Below, piece by piece: positions 17,904 to 27,166 of a stretch of 64,000 nucleotides of DNA (position 1 is its first letter; each line of letters begins with the position of its first letter). The notes below the pieces were generated by a model, which saw only the letters and a list, made by a program, of their open reading frames with translations, made no database searches and was not told the origin of the DNA. The translations under genes were made by a program, and so were the position numbers. Origin of the DNA: Glycocaulis abyssi (GTDB lineage Bacteria > Pseudomonadota > Alphaproteobacteria > Caulobacterales > Maricaulaceae); assembly GCF_041429775.1 (NCBI RefSeq), contig NZ_CP163421.1:1699001-1763000 (forward strand). The letters are read 5' to 3'.

Positions 17904-18698
17904 GTGGGACAGGAACGAGACGGGCTTGCCAAGGCGTTTGCCGATATCTGCCTGAAGGCCGCCATCGAGGTGATGGATGTCTATGAAAGCGGCTTTATCG
18001 CTCAGTCCAAGGATGATCGCTCGCCCGTTACCGCCGCCGACACCCGCGCCGAGGCGGTCATTCTTGAAGCGCTCAGACATGTAATACCCGGCGTGCCGGT
18101 GCTGGCCGAGGAAAGCTTCTCTGCTGGCGTGCGGCCCGACATTAATGGCGATTTCCTGCTGGTCGATCCGGTCGATGGCACCAAGGAATTCATCAACCGC
18201 AATGGTGAGTTCACCATCAATATCGCCCTCGTCTCCGGGCGGGTGCCAATAGCGGGCTGCGTCTACGCACCGGCCATGAAACGCATATTCATTGGCGGGA
18301 AGTCAGGCTTTAGCGGGACTTTTCCGCCGGGCGCAAAACTGGACGCAGGCGCGCTGTCTCCCATGCAGGCACGCGCCATGCCGCAATCGGGCCGTATCGC
18401 CGTGATGAGCCGCTCGCACGCCGATGAACAGACCCGCGCCTTTGCCGCCGCCGAAGGGGTAAGCGAGACGGTCAGCGCCGGGTCATCGCTGAAATTCTGC
18501 CTGGTCGCGGATGGCAACGCAGACCTCTATCCGCGTTTCGGCCCCACCATGGAGTGGGACACGGCAGCCGGTCATGCTGTCGTGCTGGCGGCGGGCGGCA
18601 GCGTCACCCGCCCGGACGGATCGCCCTTCCTCTACGGCAAGACCGAGACCGGCTATCTCAATGGCGCGTTTGTCGTACGCGGGCGCCAACCGGCCTGA
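17904..18698 (+). CDS. cysQ: 3'(2'),5'-bisphosphate nucleotidase (CysQ)
   Basis: Hydrolyses 3'-phosphoadenosine 5'-phosphate formed during sulfate assimilation; Mg-dependent inositol-monophosphatase fold. The 264-residue protein shows the metal ligands in order: VLAEES (Glu), LLVDPVDGTKEFINRNGEFT (DPxDGT) and TMEWDTAAGHAV (WDxAAG). The PVTAADTRAEAV segment is also typical. It begins with GTG. Its 3' end overlaps the convergent glycosyltransferase gene by 41 bp. Confidence 0.92.
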   Translation: MGQERDGLAKAFADICLKAAIEVMDVYESGFIAQSKDDRSPVTAADTRAEAVILEALRHVIPGVPVLAEESFSAGVRPDINGDFLLVDPVDGTKEFINRNGEFTINIALVSGRVPIAGCVYAPAMKRIFIGGKSGFSGTFPPGAKLDAGALSPMQARAMPQSGRIAVMSRSHADEQTRAFAAAEGVSETVSAGSSLKFCLVADGNADLYPRFGPTMEWDTAAGHAVVLAAGGSVTRPDGSPFLYGKTETGYLNGAFVVRGRQPA

Positions 18699-19662
18699 CC
18701 AGAGGCCGCCGGGTCAACAAATCCAGCGGGCTATAGGCCAGCATGCGGGCGAAACCTGCTGCCGTGACCTTGCGGTCAGACTGCACCGCCCGGCGCTTGG
18801 CCCACAGGCCCGGCAGTCCCTTGAACGCGTTTTTGAGCGCGCGGCCAAACAGGGCAAAATGCCCGAAGCGCGCCGCCGATACCCATAGCACCAGCGTCAT
18901 CGCCAAGTGTAGCGGCAGGGTTAGAACGAGCAGCGGAAACGGCATGATCTTCACATAGGTCCACAGCCGGTTGCGCGTACCGTGATAGGTGGCAAACACC
19001 GAACGCCGCCCGCTGGAACCGTAGCCGACATGATCGACCACCGCATTCTGCACATGGACCGCAGTGTGACCGGCCAGACGCGCGCGGGCGGCCAGGTCCA
19101 CATCCTCCACATAGCAGAAATAGTCTTCATCAAAGCCGTTCAGGCCCTCGAACACATCGCGGCGGATCATCATGGCCGCCGCGCAGGGTGCGAAAATTTC
19201 GCCATCAGGCGGGGAGGCCATCTGGCGTCCATAAGCGCCGCGATAGGGGATGCCGGTAATGTGCCAGACATCGCCCGCCCCATCGAGTACACCCTGATGT
19301 CCGTAAGCGCGCTGGGTGGAGCCAAAGAGGCTGGCGTGTGGATAACGCTCCGCCGCCGCCATCAGCTGTGCCAGCCAGTCCGGCGCAGGGAAAGCATCCG
19401 GATTGAGCAGGACCAGCCAGCGCGTATCGGCCATCGCCGCCAGCCGGTTATTGCCGCCCGCAAAGCCCAGATTGGTGTCAGAGACGACCAGCTCGATCCC
19501 GCCTGGCATGTCAGCCGGGGTCAGCTTGCCGGTCTGCGAGCCGTTTTCCAGCACCAGTATGCGCGCGGGGCGAAGGGACTGCGCAGCGAGGGCGGCTTTG
19601 AGCTGCGCCCAGTGCTGCGCGCTCTCATAGGCAACGATCAGGATCGTTACGTCCGCAACCAC
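18658..19662 (-). CDS. Family 2 glycosyltransferase (rhamnosyltransferase-like)
   Basis: A 334-residue GT-A glycosyltransferase. N terminus VTILIVAYESAQHW and VLENGSQ bind the nucleotide sugar; VSDTNLGFAGGNNRLA and LLNPDAFP (DxD-like region) follow; the acceptor domain has FDEDYFCYVEDVDLAARARLAGH, very typical of the WcaE/rhamnosyltransferase branch. A hydrophobic pair near residues 250-285 suggests membrane association. It starts 2 bp after serA on the same strand, an odd metabolic pairing, and converges on cysQ. The glycan target is unknown; lipopolysaccharide or exopolysaccharide is likely. Confidence 0.9.
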   Translation of the reverse strand: MVADVTILIVAYESAQHWAQLKAALAAQSLRPARILVLENGSQTGKLTPADMPGGIELVVSDTNLGFAGGNNRLAAMADTRWLVLLNPDAFPAPDWLAQLMAAAERYPHASLFGSTQRAYGHQGVLDGAGDVWHITGIPYRGAYGRQMASPPDGEIFAPCAAAMMIRRDVFEGLNGFDEDYFCYVEDVDLAARARLAGHTAVHVQNAVVDHVGYGSSGRRSVFATYHGTRNRLWTYVKIMPFPLLVLTLPLHLAMTLVLWVSAARFGHFALFGRALKNAFKGLPGLWAKRRAVQSDRKVTAAGFARMLAYSPLDLLTRRPLVRPVGARVRQTRH

Positions 19663-19664
19663 CG

Positions 19665-20897
19665 CTAGCCCTCTGCCGGGCCGGGCAGCAGGCGCGCGCG
19701 TATCGTGCCGTCCAGCGCATTGATCCGGTCAAGGAAATCTGCCGGCAGATCGCCTTCGAGGTCGGCAAGCGCATAGCCGATCTCGGCATCGGTCTGCAGG
19801 AACTGGGCGGCGACGTTGGCGCCTGCCTTTTCGGCGGCATCATTGAGGCGGCGCAGGAAACCCGGCGCGTTGATATGGGGCACCGCCACGCGGGTGCGGC
19901 CCGGCTTGATTGGCCCCGGCTCAACCTGCGGGAAGTTCACCGCATGGCCGGTCGAGCCCAGATAGAGATATTTGGCCAGCTTGATCGCGCTGTCCTGACC
20001 GATGGCGGCCTGCGCCTCCAGCGTCGAGCCGCCAATGTGCGGGGTAAGAATTACATTCCTGAAGCGCTGCAGTGGCGATTCAAACCGGTCGCCTTTCGCG
20101 CTCGGTTCCACCGGGAACACATCCACCGCCGCGCCGGCGATATGCCCGCTTTCCAGCGCCGCCGCCAGCGCATCAATGTCGACGAGATCGCCGCGTGCCT
20201 GATTGATAAGGAAGCTGCCCGGCTTCATGGCGCGGATGCGCTGCGCATTCATCAGATTGCGCGTCTGCGCGCTGGACGGCACGTGCAGCGTGACCACATC
20301 GCACTCGGCCAGCAGCGCCTCCAGGCTCTCCATGGGCCGTGCATTGCCGTGCGCGAGCTTCGGCTCGACATCGTAAAAATAGACATGCATGCCGAGTCCC
20401 GACGCCAGCACGGAGAGCTGGGTGCCGATATTGCCGTAGCCGACAATGCCGAGCTTCTTCTTGCGCACTTCGTTCGAGCCTTCGGCCGTTTTCAGCCAAC
20501 CGCCCTCATGGATGGCGAACATCTTCTCCGGTACGCGGCGCATCAGCATGATGATGGAGGCAAGCGTCAACTCCGCCACCGAGCGCGTATTGGCAAAGGG
20601 CGCGTTGAACACCGGAATGCCCCGGCGCGCAGCCTCGGCCAGATCGACCTGATTGGTGCCGATGCAGAAACACCCCACCGCTTGCAGGTCCGGCGCGGCA
20701 TCGAGGATGTCTGCATCGATATGGGTGCGCGAACGGATACCCAGCACTGATGCGCCTTTAAGCGCGGCCTTGAGCTCACTCACATCGGGTGAACCTGCCA
20801 TCCGGGTAATATCCATCGGCCCATAGCTGGTAAGCGCGCTATCAGCATCGGGATGAACATTTTCGACAAGGAGGGCGCTGAATGGAGTGGTGCTCAC
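19665..20897 (-). CDS. serA: D-3-phosphoglycerate dehydrogenase
   Basis: First step of serine synthesis: oxidises 3-phosphoglycerate with NAD+. At 410 residues it is the SerA class with one C-terminal ACT domain, as in E. coli. Seen: SRTHIDADIL, GCFCIGTNQVDL, the NAD-binding GIVGYGNIGTQLSVLA (about 150), NQARGDLVD, TPHIGGSTLEAQAAIG with the catalytic His, and the ACT domain from about residue 335 (NAPGFLRRLNDAAEKAG). The start is GTG. The ACT domain suggests serine feedback inhibition. Confidence 0.94.
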   Translation of the reverse strand: MSTTPFSALLVENVHPDADSALTSYGPMDITRMAGSPDVSELKAALKGASVLGIRSRTHIDADILDAAPDLQAVGCFCIGTNQVDLAEAARRGIPVFNAPFANTRSVAELTLASIIMLMRRVPEKMFAIHEGGWLKTAEGSNEVRKKKLGIVGYGNIGTQLSVLASGLGMHVYFYDVEPKLAHGNARPMESLEALLAECDVVTLHVPSSAQTRNLMNAQRIRAMKPGSFLINQARGDLVDIDALAAALESGHIAGAAVDVFPVEPSAKGDRFESPLQRFRNVILTPHIGGSTLEAQAAIGQDSAIKLAKYLYLGSTGHAVNFPQVEPGPIKPGRTRVAVPHINAPGFLRRLNDAAEKAGANVAAQFLQTDAEIGYALADLEGDLPADFLDRINALDGTIRARLLPGPAEG

Positions 20898-20986
20898 GGG
20901 AGGAACGGGCCTTCATGCTGGAGTTGCTGCACTGCGGCACAAAGCATGCGCCTGCTCTGCGGCAACTTGCAACACCCTTGCTGGAA

Positions 20987-21814
20987 TCAGGAGGGCGGAC
21001 CGGGCAATTGAACACTCACCGGCTGGCCGTCCACCGTCACCGGCTGATCTGCCGCCTCCAGCCGGTCCACGCGCAGCAGAGCCAGCGCGAAGCCCTGCCC
21101 GCCGGACAGTATCTCGCCCAACGGCGTCTCGCCTGCCGTGACGGCAAGGCCGCTGGCAAAAGCACCATCCCCGGTGAGATACACGGTCCGCTTTCTCACC
21201 CCACCCTTGCGGTGCATGCGGCTGGCCACTTCCTGCCCGACAAAGCAGCCCTTCTTGTAATTGATCATGTGCAGAAGATCGTGGTTCACATCGGTGGAGA
21301 AGACCTCCGCCGGGCCATAATCGTGCGGCATCTCAGTGACGCACGCCGCCGCCTTGGCCGCGAAATAGCCGGCTGTGTCGTCACTGATATTTGCGCTGGC
21401 CGGAACGATCGCGCGCATGCCCAGCCCCGGCCCGCGCGGGTCCGGCGCCATGGTCAGCGCGGCTGCTTCCAGTGCTGCAACGGCATCACCACGCGCCGCC
21501 GCAACGGCCAGATCATCACGCAAGCCAAGCTCTGCCTTGGCGCGTAGCCGGTAGAGCGTGAAGCGTTTCAGGAGGGCATCGGCTTCACCCGCCGGAACGT
21601 CCACGAACAGCCCGCCCTCGCCATCATCAAGGAAGATGAAATCGGCGAGCACCTTGCCTTGCGGGGTCAAAAGCGCGGACCCAAGCACCTTGCCGGGCGT
21701 GACGCCCTGCGGACCATTGGTGACGACGCGCTGCAGGAAATCGCGCGCATCCGCTCCGGTGATATGGATCACGGCACGGTGGGAAAGACGGGTGAGGAAG
21801 CCGGTGTCTGACAT
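20987..21814 (-). CDS. ygfZ: YgfZ/GcvT-domain folate-binding protein
   Basis: A 275-residue tetrahydrofolate-binding protein that assists iron-sulfur cluster enzymes such as MiaB. The hallmark KGCFVGQE is at about residue 185 in YKKGCFVGQEVASRMHRKG, preceded by the folate-fold region FLQRVVTNGPQG and a GcvT-like PQGKVLADFIFL. It is transcribed away from the unknown helical gene at 21926. The residue spacing and single GcvT-type domain fit YgfZ/IBA57 rather than the glycine-cleavage T protein. Confidence 0.92.
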   Translation of the reverse strand: MSDTGFLTRLSHRAVIHITGADARDFLQRVVTNGPQGVTPGKVLGSALLTPQGKVLADFIFLDDGEGGLFVDVPAGEADALLKRFTLYRLRAKAELGLRDDLAVAAARGDAVAALEAAALTMAPDPRGPGLGMRAIVPASANISDDTAGYFAAKAAACVTEMPHDYGPAEVFSTDVNHDLLHMINYKKGCFVGQEVASRMHRKGGVRKRTVYLTGDGAFASGLAVTAGETPLGEILSGGQGFALALLRVDRLEAADQPVTVDGQPVSVQLPGPPS

Positions 21815-21925
21815 GGCTCCGATGTGGCCTATCTGCGGCCCTGCCGCAAGGGCGTCAGTGGCGTGTCATTTGCCCCTTGCCGCATTATCGGCAATCATCG
21901 CCCACCGGCATTGAAGGAGGGGGCG

Positions 21926-22666
21926 ATGTTTGGACGGGGCAAGGACCGCCTGCGCGGTGCCAGAGCCAGCTTTCAGGACGTGCTGACGGCTCTGCCCTAC
22001 CGGCAGGCGATATCGTTCGATCCCGGCCAGCCCAACCTCATCACGCACCAGCTCAAGCATGGCGACTATCTGGCAGGTGTCGGCACCGATAGTCTCGGCT
22101 CGGCCATCGCCATTATGAAAAAATTCCGCGACTGGGCGAGCGTGCGGGCCAGCACGACCCTTTTACGCAAGGTGGAAGCGGTCTGCCCCGACATCCTGTT
22201 TGATCTGGAACAGAAGCTCTCCTTCACCAGCAATCTGGTGGAATACTCGCTGGATTTCATGGACTGGGCACAAAAAGCCCTGCAGGCCGTCGAAGATGCG
22301 CAGGCCGCAGGCGATGAGCAGCGCACGGCGGACGCGCTTGTTACGCTCATCACCGGCTTTGCCGCCTATATCAGCCAGATCGGCAGCTATTACCATGATT
22401 TCCAGAGCTATTTTGGCAAGGAAACCTATGACCGCTACCGGGAAAATCTGAACACGCTGGCCAATGATGACCGGCGGGCCATCCACGCCTTCTACGCGCA
22501 TTTCGAGGTCGCCGTGGCCAGCATGGGGCGCATATACGGCCAGGAGATTCCCGCCATCCGGGCCATGGGCGAGATACCGCCTGCCTTCATCGTCAAATGG
22601 GCGCTCTCGCTCGCAGGCTCGATCCAGAAGCTCTATGGCAGCGCTCTCGATCTGCTGCAGCGCTGA
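21926..22666 (+). CDS. Predicted all-helical cytosolic protein, unknown function
   Basis: I do not recognise this family. The ATG is preceded by a strong AAGGAGG six bases upstream, giving 246 residues without signal peptide or membrane segment. The sequence looks almost entirely alpha-helical and amphipathic, with aromatic-rich stretches (GFAAYISQIGSYYHDFQSYFG at about 150-170, FYAHFEVAVASMGRIYG at about 190) resembling a helical-bundle scaffold such as a BAR- or tetratricopeptide-like fold, but no repeats are visible. It is divergent from ygfZ and upstream of a heptosyltransferase-like gene and pyrC. No function is proposed. Confidence 0.75.
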   Translation: MFGRGKDRLRGARASFQDVLTALPYRQAISFDPGQPNLITHQLKHGDYLAGVGTDSLGSAIAIMKKFRDWASVRASTTLLRKVEAVCPDILFDLEQKLSFTSNLVEYSLDFMDWAQKALQAVEDAQAAGDEQRTADALVTLITGFAAYISQIGSYYHDFQSYFGKETYDRYRENLNTLANDDRRAIHAFYAHFEVAVASMGRIYGQEIPAIRAMGEIPPAFIVKWALSLAGSIQKLYGSALDLLQR

Positions 22667-22722
22667 CCTGACGCGGCGGCTTGATCTGGCGGGCAGGCCC
22701 GCTCTGCGCTAAGCCACGCGCC

Positions 22723-23682
22723 ATGACGCGAATTCTCTTCATCACCGCGACGCGCATTGGCGACGCGATCCTCTCCAGCGGTTTGCTGGACCATGTGCTG
22801 CGCACTTACCCTGATCCGCGCGTGACGATTGCCTGCGGGCCGCTGGCCGCGCCGCTCTTCCGCGCCGTGCCTGGTCTGGAGCGCGTGATCGTGATGACCA
22901 AGAAAAAGGGCGGCGGCCACTGGTTCGATCTGTGGCTTAACACCGTCACGCATCGCTGGGACATCGTCATTGACCTGCGCGAGAGCGCGACGAGCTGGTT
23001 CCTGCTCGCGGGCAAGCGCCATGTGAAGCGCAACTGGCCGGGTGACGGCACGCCGGTTCACCGCGTCGAGGAGGCGGCGGCCTTTCTGGGCGTATCGCCC
23101 GCGCCCTCGCCCGTGCTCTGGCTGGATGATCTGGCACACGCGCGCGCACGCGCCCTGATGCCCGATGCGCCAGTGCTGGCGCTGGCCCCGGCGGCCGCCG
23201 CACGCTTCAAGGAATGGGCGCCGGAGCGCTTTGCCGGGCTGGCACTGGCGCTGACTGGACCCGATGGCGCGCTGGCGGGGGCGCATGTGGCGATTTTCGG
23301 CGGGCCGGGCGATGAGGCGACCGCGCGCGCCGTCACCTCGAAGCTGGACCCTGAACGCACGCACGACTTTACTGGCCAGCTTGATCTGGTGGAAACCGGG
23401 GCCTGCCTGTCACAAGCCGCGCTGTTTGCCGGCAATGATAGCGGGCTGATGCATATGGCGGCGGCAGCCGGCACGCCGACGCTCGGCCTGTTCGGGCCGA
23501 CCGATGAACGCGTCTACGGGCCTTGGGGCCGCAGAACCGCGACCGTACGCGCGGGCGATCAGGCCGATGAGCGCACACGCGACCGGCTGAAAACGTCTGA
23601 GACCAGCCTGCTGGCCGATCTGGAGCTTGCGCCCGTGCTGGCAGCGGCAGACAATCTGATCAGACAGGAGAGCACGCCATGA
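22723..23682 (+). CDS. Family 9 glycosyltransferase (heptosyltransferase-like)
   Basis: A 319-residue GT-B enzyme of the ADP-heptose:LPS heptosyltransferase family. It opens ILFITATRIGDAILSSGLLDHVLRTYPD (the family start), and the C-terminal nucleotide-sugar domain has SQAALFAGNDSGLMHMAAAAGTPTLGLFGPTDE, the diagnostic D-S-G-x-x-H-x-A-A block. The ATG 14 codons into the longest frame matches the family start. The stop overlaps the dihydroorotase start by ATGA. Whether it transfers heptose to Kdo in this organism is not established. Confidence 0.92.
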   Translation: MTRILFITATRIGDAILSSGLLDHVLRTYPDPRVTIACGPLAAPLFRAVPGLERVIVMTKKKGGGHWFDLWLNTVTHRWDIVIDLRESATSWFLLAGKRHVKRNWPGDGTPVHRVEEAAAFLGVSPAPSPVLWLDDLAHARARALMPDAPVLALAPAAAARFKEWAPERFAGLALALTGPDGALAGAHVAIFGGPGDEATARAVTSKLDPERTHDFTGQLDLVETGACLSQAALFAGNDSGLMHMAAAAGTPTLGLFGPTDERVYGPWGRRTATVRAGDQADERTRDRLKTSETSLLADLELAPVLAAADNLIRQESTP

Positions 23683-25016
23683 GCGAGACATTCGACACCC
23701 TCATCAAGGGCGGCACAATCGTCAGCCATGCCGGGCGCACGAAGGCCGATATTGGCATTCGCGATGGCCGCTTTGCCGCCATGGGCGATCTCTCTGCCGC
23801 CAGCGCGGGCGAAGTGATCGATGCGACCGGCCTGCACGTCCTGCCCGGCGTGATCGACACGCAGGTTCACTTCCGCGAGCCGGGCCTTGAGTGGAAGGAA
23901 GACCTTGAAAGCGGCAGCCGGGCTGCGGCTCTTGGAGGCGTGGTGTGCGTCTTTGAAATGCCCAACACCAACCCGGCGACCACCACGCCGGAGCTGATGG
24001 CCGACAAGGTGAAGCGCGGCCACCACCGCATGCACACCGATTTTGCCTTCTATGCAGGCGCGACCAAGGAAAACGTCCATCTCCTGCGCGAGATGGAGCT
24101 GATGGCCGGGTGCTGCGGCGTGAAGGTGTTCATGGGCGCCTCCACCGGCGATCTGCTGGTCGATACCGACGAAGGCGTAGCGGCAGTCCTGAACGTGATC
24201 GAGCGGCGCGCCGCCTTCCATTCGGAGGACGAATTCCGCCTCGCGGACCGGCGCGCGCTGGCCCGTCATGGCGACTGGACAAGCCATGTGGAGGTACGTG
24301 ACGACATCGCCGCCATGCAGAGCACGCAGCGCCTGGTGCGCCTGGCGCGCGCGGCCGGCAAGCGCATCCACGTGCTGCACATCTCCACCGCCGACGAGAT
24401 CGAATATCTCCAGCACCACAAGGATATTGCCAGCGTGGAGGTGACGCCCCAGCACCTGACCCTGGCTGCGCCGGAATGCTATGAGCGCCTTGGCGCCTAC
24501 GCCCAGATGAACCCGCCCGTGCGCAACGCAAAGCATCGCGAGGGGCTGTGGCGCGGCGTCGATCAGGGCATTGCCGATATTCTCGGCTCTGACCACGCGC
24601 CACACACCGTGGAAGAAAAATCCAAGCCCTATCCGGCCTCCCCGTCCGGCATGCCGGGCGTGCAGACGCTGGTGCCGCTGATGCTGGATCATGTGAGCAA
24701 GGGCAGACTGACGCTGGAGCGCTTTGTCGACCTGACGAGCCACGGGCCGCAGCGCGTGTTCGGTCTCGCCAACAAGGGCCGCATTGCCGCCGGCTATGAC
24801 GCCGATCTGACGCTGGTCGATCTGCATGCGGTGCGCACTATCGAGGAAAGCTGGCTGGCCTCGCGCTGCGGCTGGTCGCCCTTTACCGGCGATACCGTCA
24901 CCGGCTGGCCGATGGCAACAATCGTGCGCGGCAAGGTCGTGATGCGCGATGACGAGCTGGTCACGCCGTCTGTCGGAGAGCCTGCGCGCTATGTGGAGAC
25001 GCTAGGGGCGGTTTAG
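23679..25016 (+). CDS. pyrC: Dihydroorotase, class I
   Basis: Closes carbamoyl aspartate to dihydroorotate in pyrimidine synthesis. The 445-residue amidohydrolase has the N-terminal metal pair in VIDTQVHFREPGLEWKED (HxxR variant of class I), the carbamylated lysine region GVKVFMGASTGD, metal-binding His in HVLHIST and the catalytic Asp in LGSDHAPH. Allantoinase and hydantoinase share the fold, but HFREPG with this layout fits dihydroorotase. It is coupled (ATGA) to the upstream glycosyltransferase, an unusual partner. pyrB is not in the window, so a second class II enzyme elsewhere cannot be excluded. Confidence 0.9.
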   Translation: MSETFDTLIKGGTIVSHAGRTKADIGIRDGRFAAMGDLSAASAGEVIDATGLHVLPGVIDTQVHFREPGLEWKEDLESGSRAAALGGVVCVFEMPNTNPATTTPELMADKVKRGHHRMHTDFAFYAGATKENVHLLREMELMAGCCGVKVFMGASTGDLLVDTDEGVAAVLNVIERRAAFHSEDEFRLADRRALARHGDWTSHVEVRDDIAAMQSTQRLVRLARAAGKRIHVLHISTADEIEYLQHHKDIASVEVTPQHLTLAAPECYERLGAYAQMNPPVRNAKHREGLWRGVDQGIADILGSDHAPHTVEEKSKPYPASPSGMPGVQTLVPLMLDHVSKGRLTLERFVDLTSHGPQRVFGLANKGRIAAGYDADLTLVDLHAVRTIEESWLASRCGWSPFTGDTVTGWPMATIVRGKVVMRDDELVTPSVGEPARYVETLGAV

Positions 25017-25073
25017 GCAGGTTCTAGCTCGGGGAACTGGGAACCACGGCGTTTATCACCGATCTTCTCAACC

Positions 25074-25243
25074 GGGTTCCCGGGCTTGCCTGTCCCCATG
25101 AAAACGGGGAACCCGGGATCCATATTTTCAGCTATCGAGTATTCCCATGGGTCCCCCGTCGGGGCGGGGGACCCCGGCGGAACAGCCTGTTAGCGCTGGG
25201 TTATCCTGCACGAGGTCCCGGATCGCACTACGCGCGTCCGGGA
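25074..25243. repeat. Cluster of GC palindromes between pyrC and ridA
   Basis: The 245-bp gap between convergent pyrC and ridA has no gene. It carries three perfect inverted repeats: 8-bp stem GGGTTCCC/GGGAACCC (25074-25114, with an inner CCCC/GGGG), 8-bp stem GTCCCCCG/CGGGGGAC (25151-25172) and 7-bp stem TCCCGGA/TCCGGGA (25216-25243). These look like members of the dispersed intergenic repeats seen elsewhere in the window and could end both transcripts. Confidence 0.7.
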
Positions 25244-25261
25244 TTTCAGCGAAAAAAGCCC

Positions 25262-25723
25262 TCACCCCAGCTCAATCACCGCATCGACCTCCACCGCTGC
25301 ACCGAGCGGCAGGACCGGGCAAGCGACGGCGGAGCGGGCGTGACGGCCCGCATCGCCAAACACTTCCACCATCAGGTCTGAACAGCCATTGATGACTTTG
25401 GGAATGTCGGTGAAGGCCGGGTCTGCCGCCACGAAGCTGCCAAGGCGCACCACGCGTTTTACCCGGTCCAGATCACCCTCACAGGCGGCGGCAAACTGGG
25501 CGATGAGATTGAGCCCGCACAGGCGCGCAGCAGCCTGCCCGGCGGCCACATCCATGTCCTGCCCCAGCGTGCCCTTCACAAGGCCGTCCGGCCCGATGGA
25601 GACCTGGCCGGACACGAACACCAGATTGCCGGAGCGCACGAAAGGCACGTAATTGGCCACCGGCGCGACGGCCTGCGGCAGGGTGATGGCGAGCTCTGCA
25701 AGGCGTTTGGCGATCTGGGACAT
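25262..25723 (-). CDS. RidA family protein
   Basis: A 153-residue Rid/YjgF protein; family members hydrolyse reactive enamine/imine intermediates from PLP enzymes. Seen: YVPFVRSGNLVFVSGQVSIGPDG, AAGQAAARLCGLNLIAQFAAACEGDLDRVKRVVRLG, and GDAGRHARSAVACPVLPLGAAVEVDAVIELG. The arginine in GRHARSAV corresponds to the catalytic Arg that binds the carboxylate in archetypal RidA. The longer N terminus and segment layout are those of the Rid subgroup often called YjgF-like in alphaproteobacteria. Confidence 0.9.
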   Translation of the reverse strand: MSQIAKRLAELAITLPQAVAPVANYVPFVRSGNLVFVSGQVSIGPDGLVKGTLGQDMDVAAGQAAARLCGLNLIAQFAAACEGDLDRVKRVVRLGSFVAADPAFTDIPKVINGCSDLMVEVFGDAGRHARSAVACPVLPLGAAVEVDAVIELG

Positions 25724-25762
25724 GGGGAACTCCTGACTGCGTATGCCCTCTCAAGCCTGTCA

Positions 25763-25861
25763 TCACCCGCTTCATGCGGGTGACCCAGCCCGGAGAGGTT
25801 CCGCTTGTACGTTCGTTGCAGGCATGGCTCCCCCGGACCTCGCTTACGCTCGGCCGGGGGA
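25763..25861. repeat. Intergenic palindromic repeat between thiolase and ridA
   Basis: Two hairpins occupy most of the 152-bp gap: TCACCCGC/GCGGGTGA (8-bp stem, 25763-25783) and TCCCCCGG/CCGGGGGA (8-bp stem, 25829-25861). The wording resembles dispersed intergenic repeats of alphaproteobacteria. They sit between two genes on the same strand and may act as a terminator of the upstream thiolase transcript. Confidence 0.65.
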
Positions 25862-25875
25862 TGACACTATTGAGC

Positions 25876-27060
25876 CTAAAACCGCTCCACAGCCATCGCC
25901 GTGGCTTCGCCGCCACCGATGCAGAGCGAGGCAACGCCGCGCTTCTGATCGTGCTTTTCCAGCGCCGCCAGCAGCGTGACGAGGATGCGGGCACCGGAGG
26001 CCCCGATCGGGTGGCCGAGCGCGCACGCACCGCCGTTTACGTTGATCACGTCGTGCGACAGGCTCAAGTCCTTCATCGCGATCATCGGCACGCTGGCGAA
26101 CGCCTCATTGATCTCGAACAGGTCCACATCCTTGGTCGACCAGCCCGCACGCTCCATCACCTTGCGCATGGCCGGCACCGGCGCGGTCATGAAGTAGGCC
26201 GGCTCGTGGGCGTGGGCCGCCGTGGCGACGATTTTCGCGATGGGTTTCAGACCCCGGCGTTCAGCCTCTGACAGGCGCATCATCACAAGCGCCGCCGCGC
26301 CATCAGAGATGGCCGAGGCATTGGCCGCCGTCACCGTGCCGTCCTTGGTGAAGGCCGCGCGCAGTTCCGGGATTTTCTCGGGGCGTGCCTTGCCGGGCAG
26401 TTCGTCATGCTCGACCGTCACATCGCCCTTGCGGGTGGAGATGGTGACGGGGGCAATCTCGCGCTTGAAAATGCCGTCCTCGGTCGCCTTCTTGGCGCGC
26501 GAGAGCGTCTCGATGGCGTAGGCGTCCTGGTCCTCGCGGGTGAACTGGTATTCCTGGGCCACCATGTCGGCATAGACGCCCATCGCCTTGTGCTCATAGG
26601 CATCTTCAAGCCCGTCGAGCGCCATGTGATCCTTCAACGTGTCGTGGCCATATTTGAAGCCGCCGCGATGGGTCGGCAGAAGGTGCGGCGCGTTGGTCAT
26701 GGATTCCATGCCGCCCGCCACGATCACGTCGGCTTCGCCAGAGGCGATCATTGCGCGGCCATAGATCGCCGCCTGCATGCCGGACCCGCACACCTTGTTG
26801 AGCGTGGTGGCCTGAGCGGATTTCGGCAGGCCCGCCTTGATGGCGGCCTGACGGGCGGGCGCCTGGCCCTGACCGGCGCTCAGCACATTGCCCATGAAGA
26901 CCATGTTGACATCGTCGCCGGCGACACCGGCTTCGGCCAGAGCGGCCTTGATGGCGATGGAGCCAAGCTCCGGCGCGGCCATGGCCGCCAGATCGCCCAG
27001 CAGCCCGCCCATGGGGGTGCGCGCCATGCCCACAATGACGATGGGATCGTCTGCGCTCAT
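25876..27060 (-). CDS. Acetyl-CoA acetyltransferase (thiolase)
   Basis: A 394-residue biosynthetic-type thiolase that condenses or cleaves acetoacetyl-CoA. Catalytic residues are visible: Cys in NKVCGSGMQAA (about 90), the NEAFASVP motif, His in GGACALGHPIGASGARI (about 350) and the second Cys in LCIGGGEATAM. Length matches AtoB/PhaA. No PHB synthesis (phaB, phaC) or acetoacetate genes are adjacent, so the pathway (storage, ketone use or isoleucine degradation) is open. Confidence 0.94.
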   Translation of the reverse strand: MSADDPIVIVGMARTPMGGLLGDLAAMAAPELGSIAIKAALAEAGVAGDDVNMVFMGNVLSAGQGQAPARQAAIKAGLPKSAQATTLNKVCGSGMQAAIYGRAMIASGEADVIVAGGMESMTNAPHLLPTHRGGFKYGHDTLKDHMALDGLEDAYEHKAMGVYADMVAQEYQFTREDQDAYAIETLSRAKKATEDGIFKREIAPVTISTRKGDVTVEHDELPGKARPEKIPELRAAFTKDGTVTAANASAISDGAAALVMMRLSEAERRGLKPIAKIVATAAHAHEPAYFMTAPVPAMRKVMERAGWSTKDVDLFEINEAFASVPMIAMKDLSLSHDVINVNGGACALGHPIGASGARILVTLLAALEKHDQKRGVASLCIGGGEATAMAVERF

Positions 27061-27166
27061 GTTTGTCTCTCCTGTTTCAGGATGAAAGGGGTATGCGTTC
27101 TAAAAAACTGGCGCGCATGTGAAGGCCCCGCGCCGCGCCGCGTCAAGGCTTTTCGCAGGTGCAATG

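Noticed and set aside
23559-24827. 422-codon minus-strand ORF
   Set aside because: Antisense to pyrC and the heptosyltransferase-like gene, without motifs.
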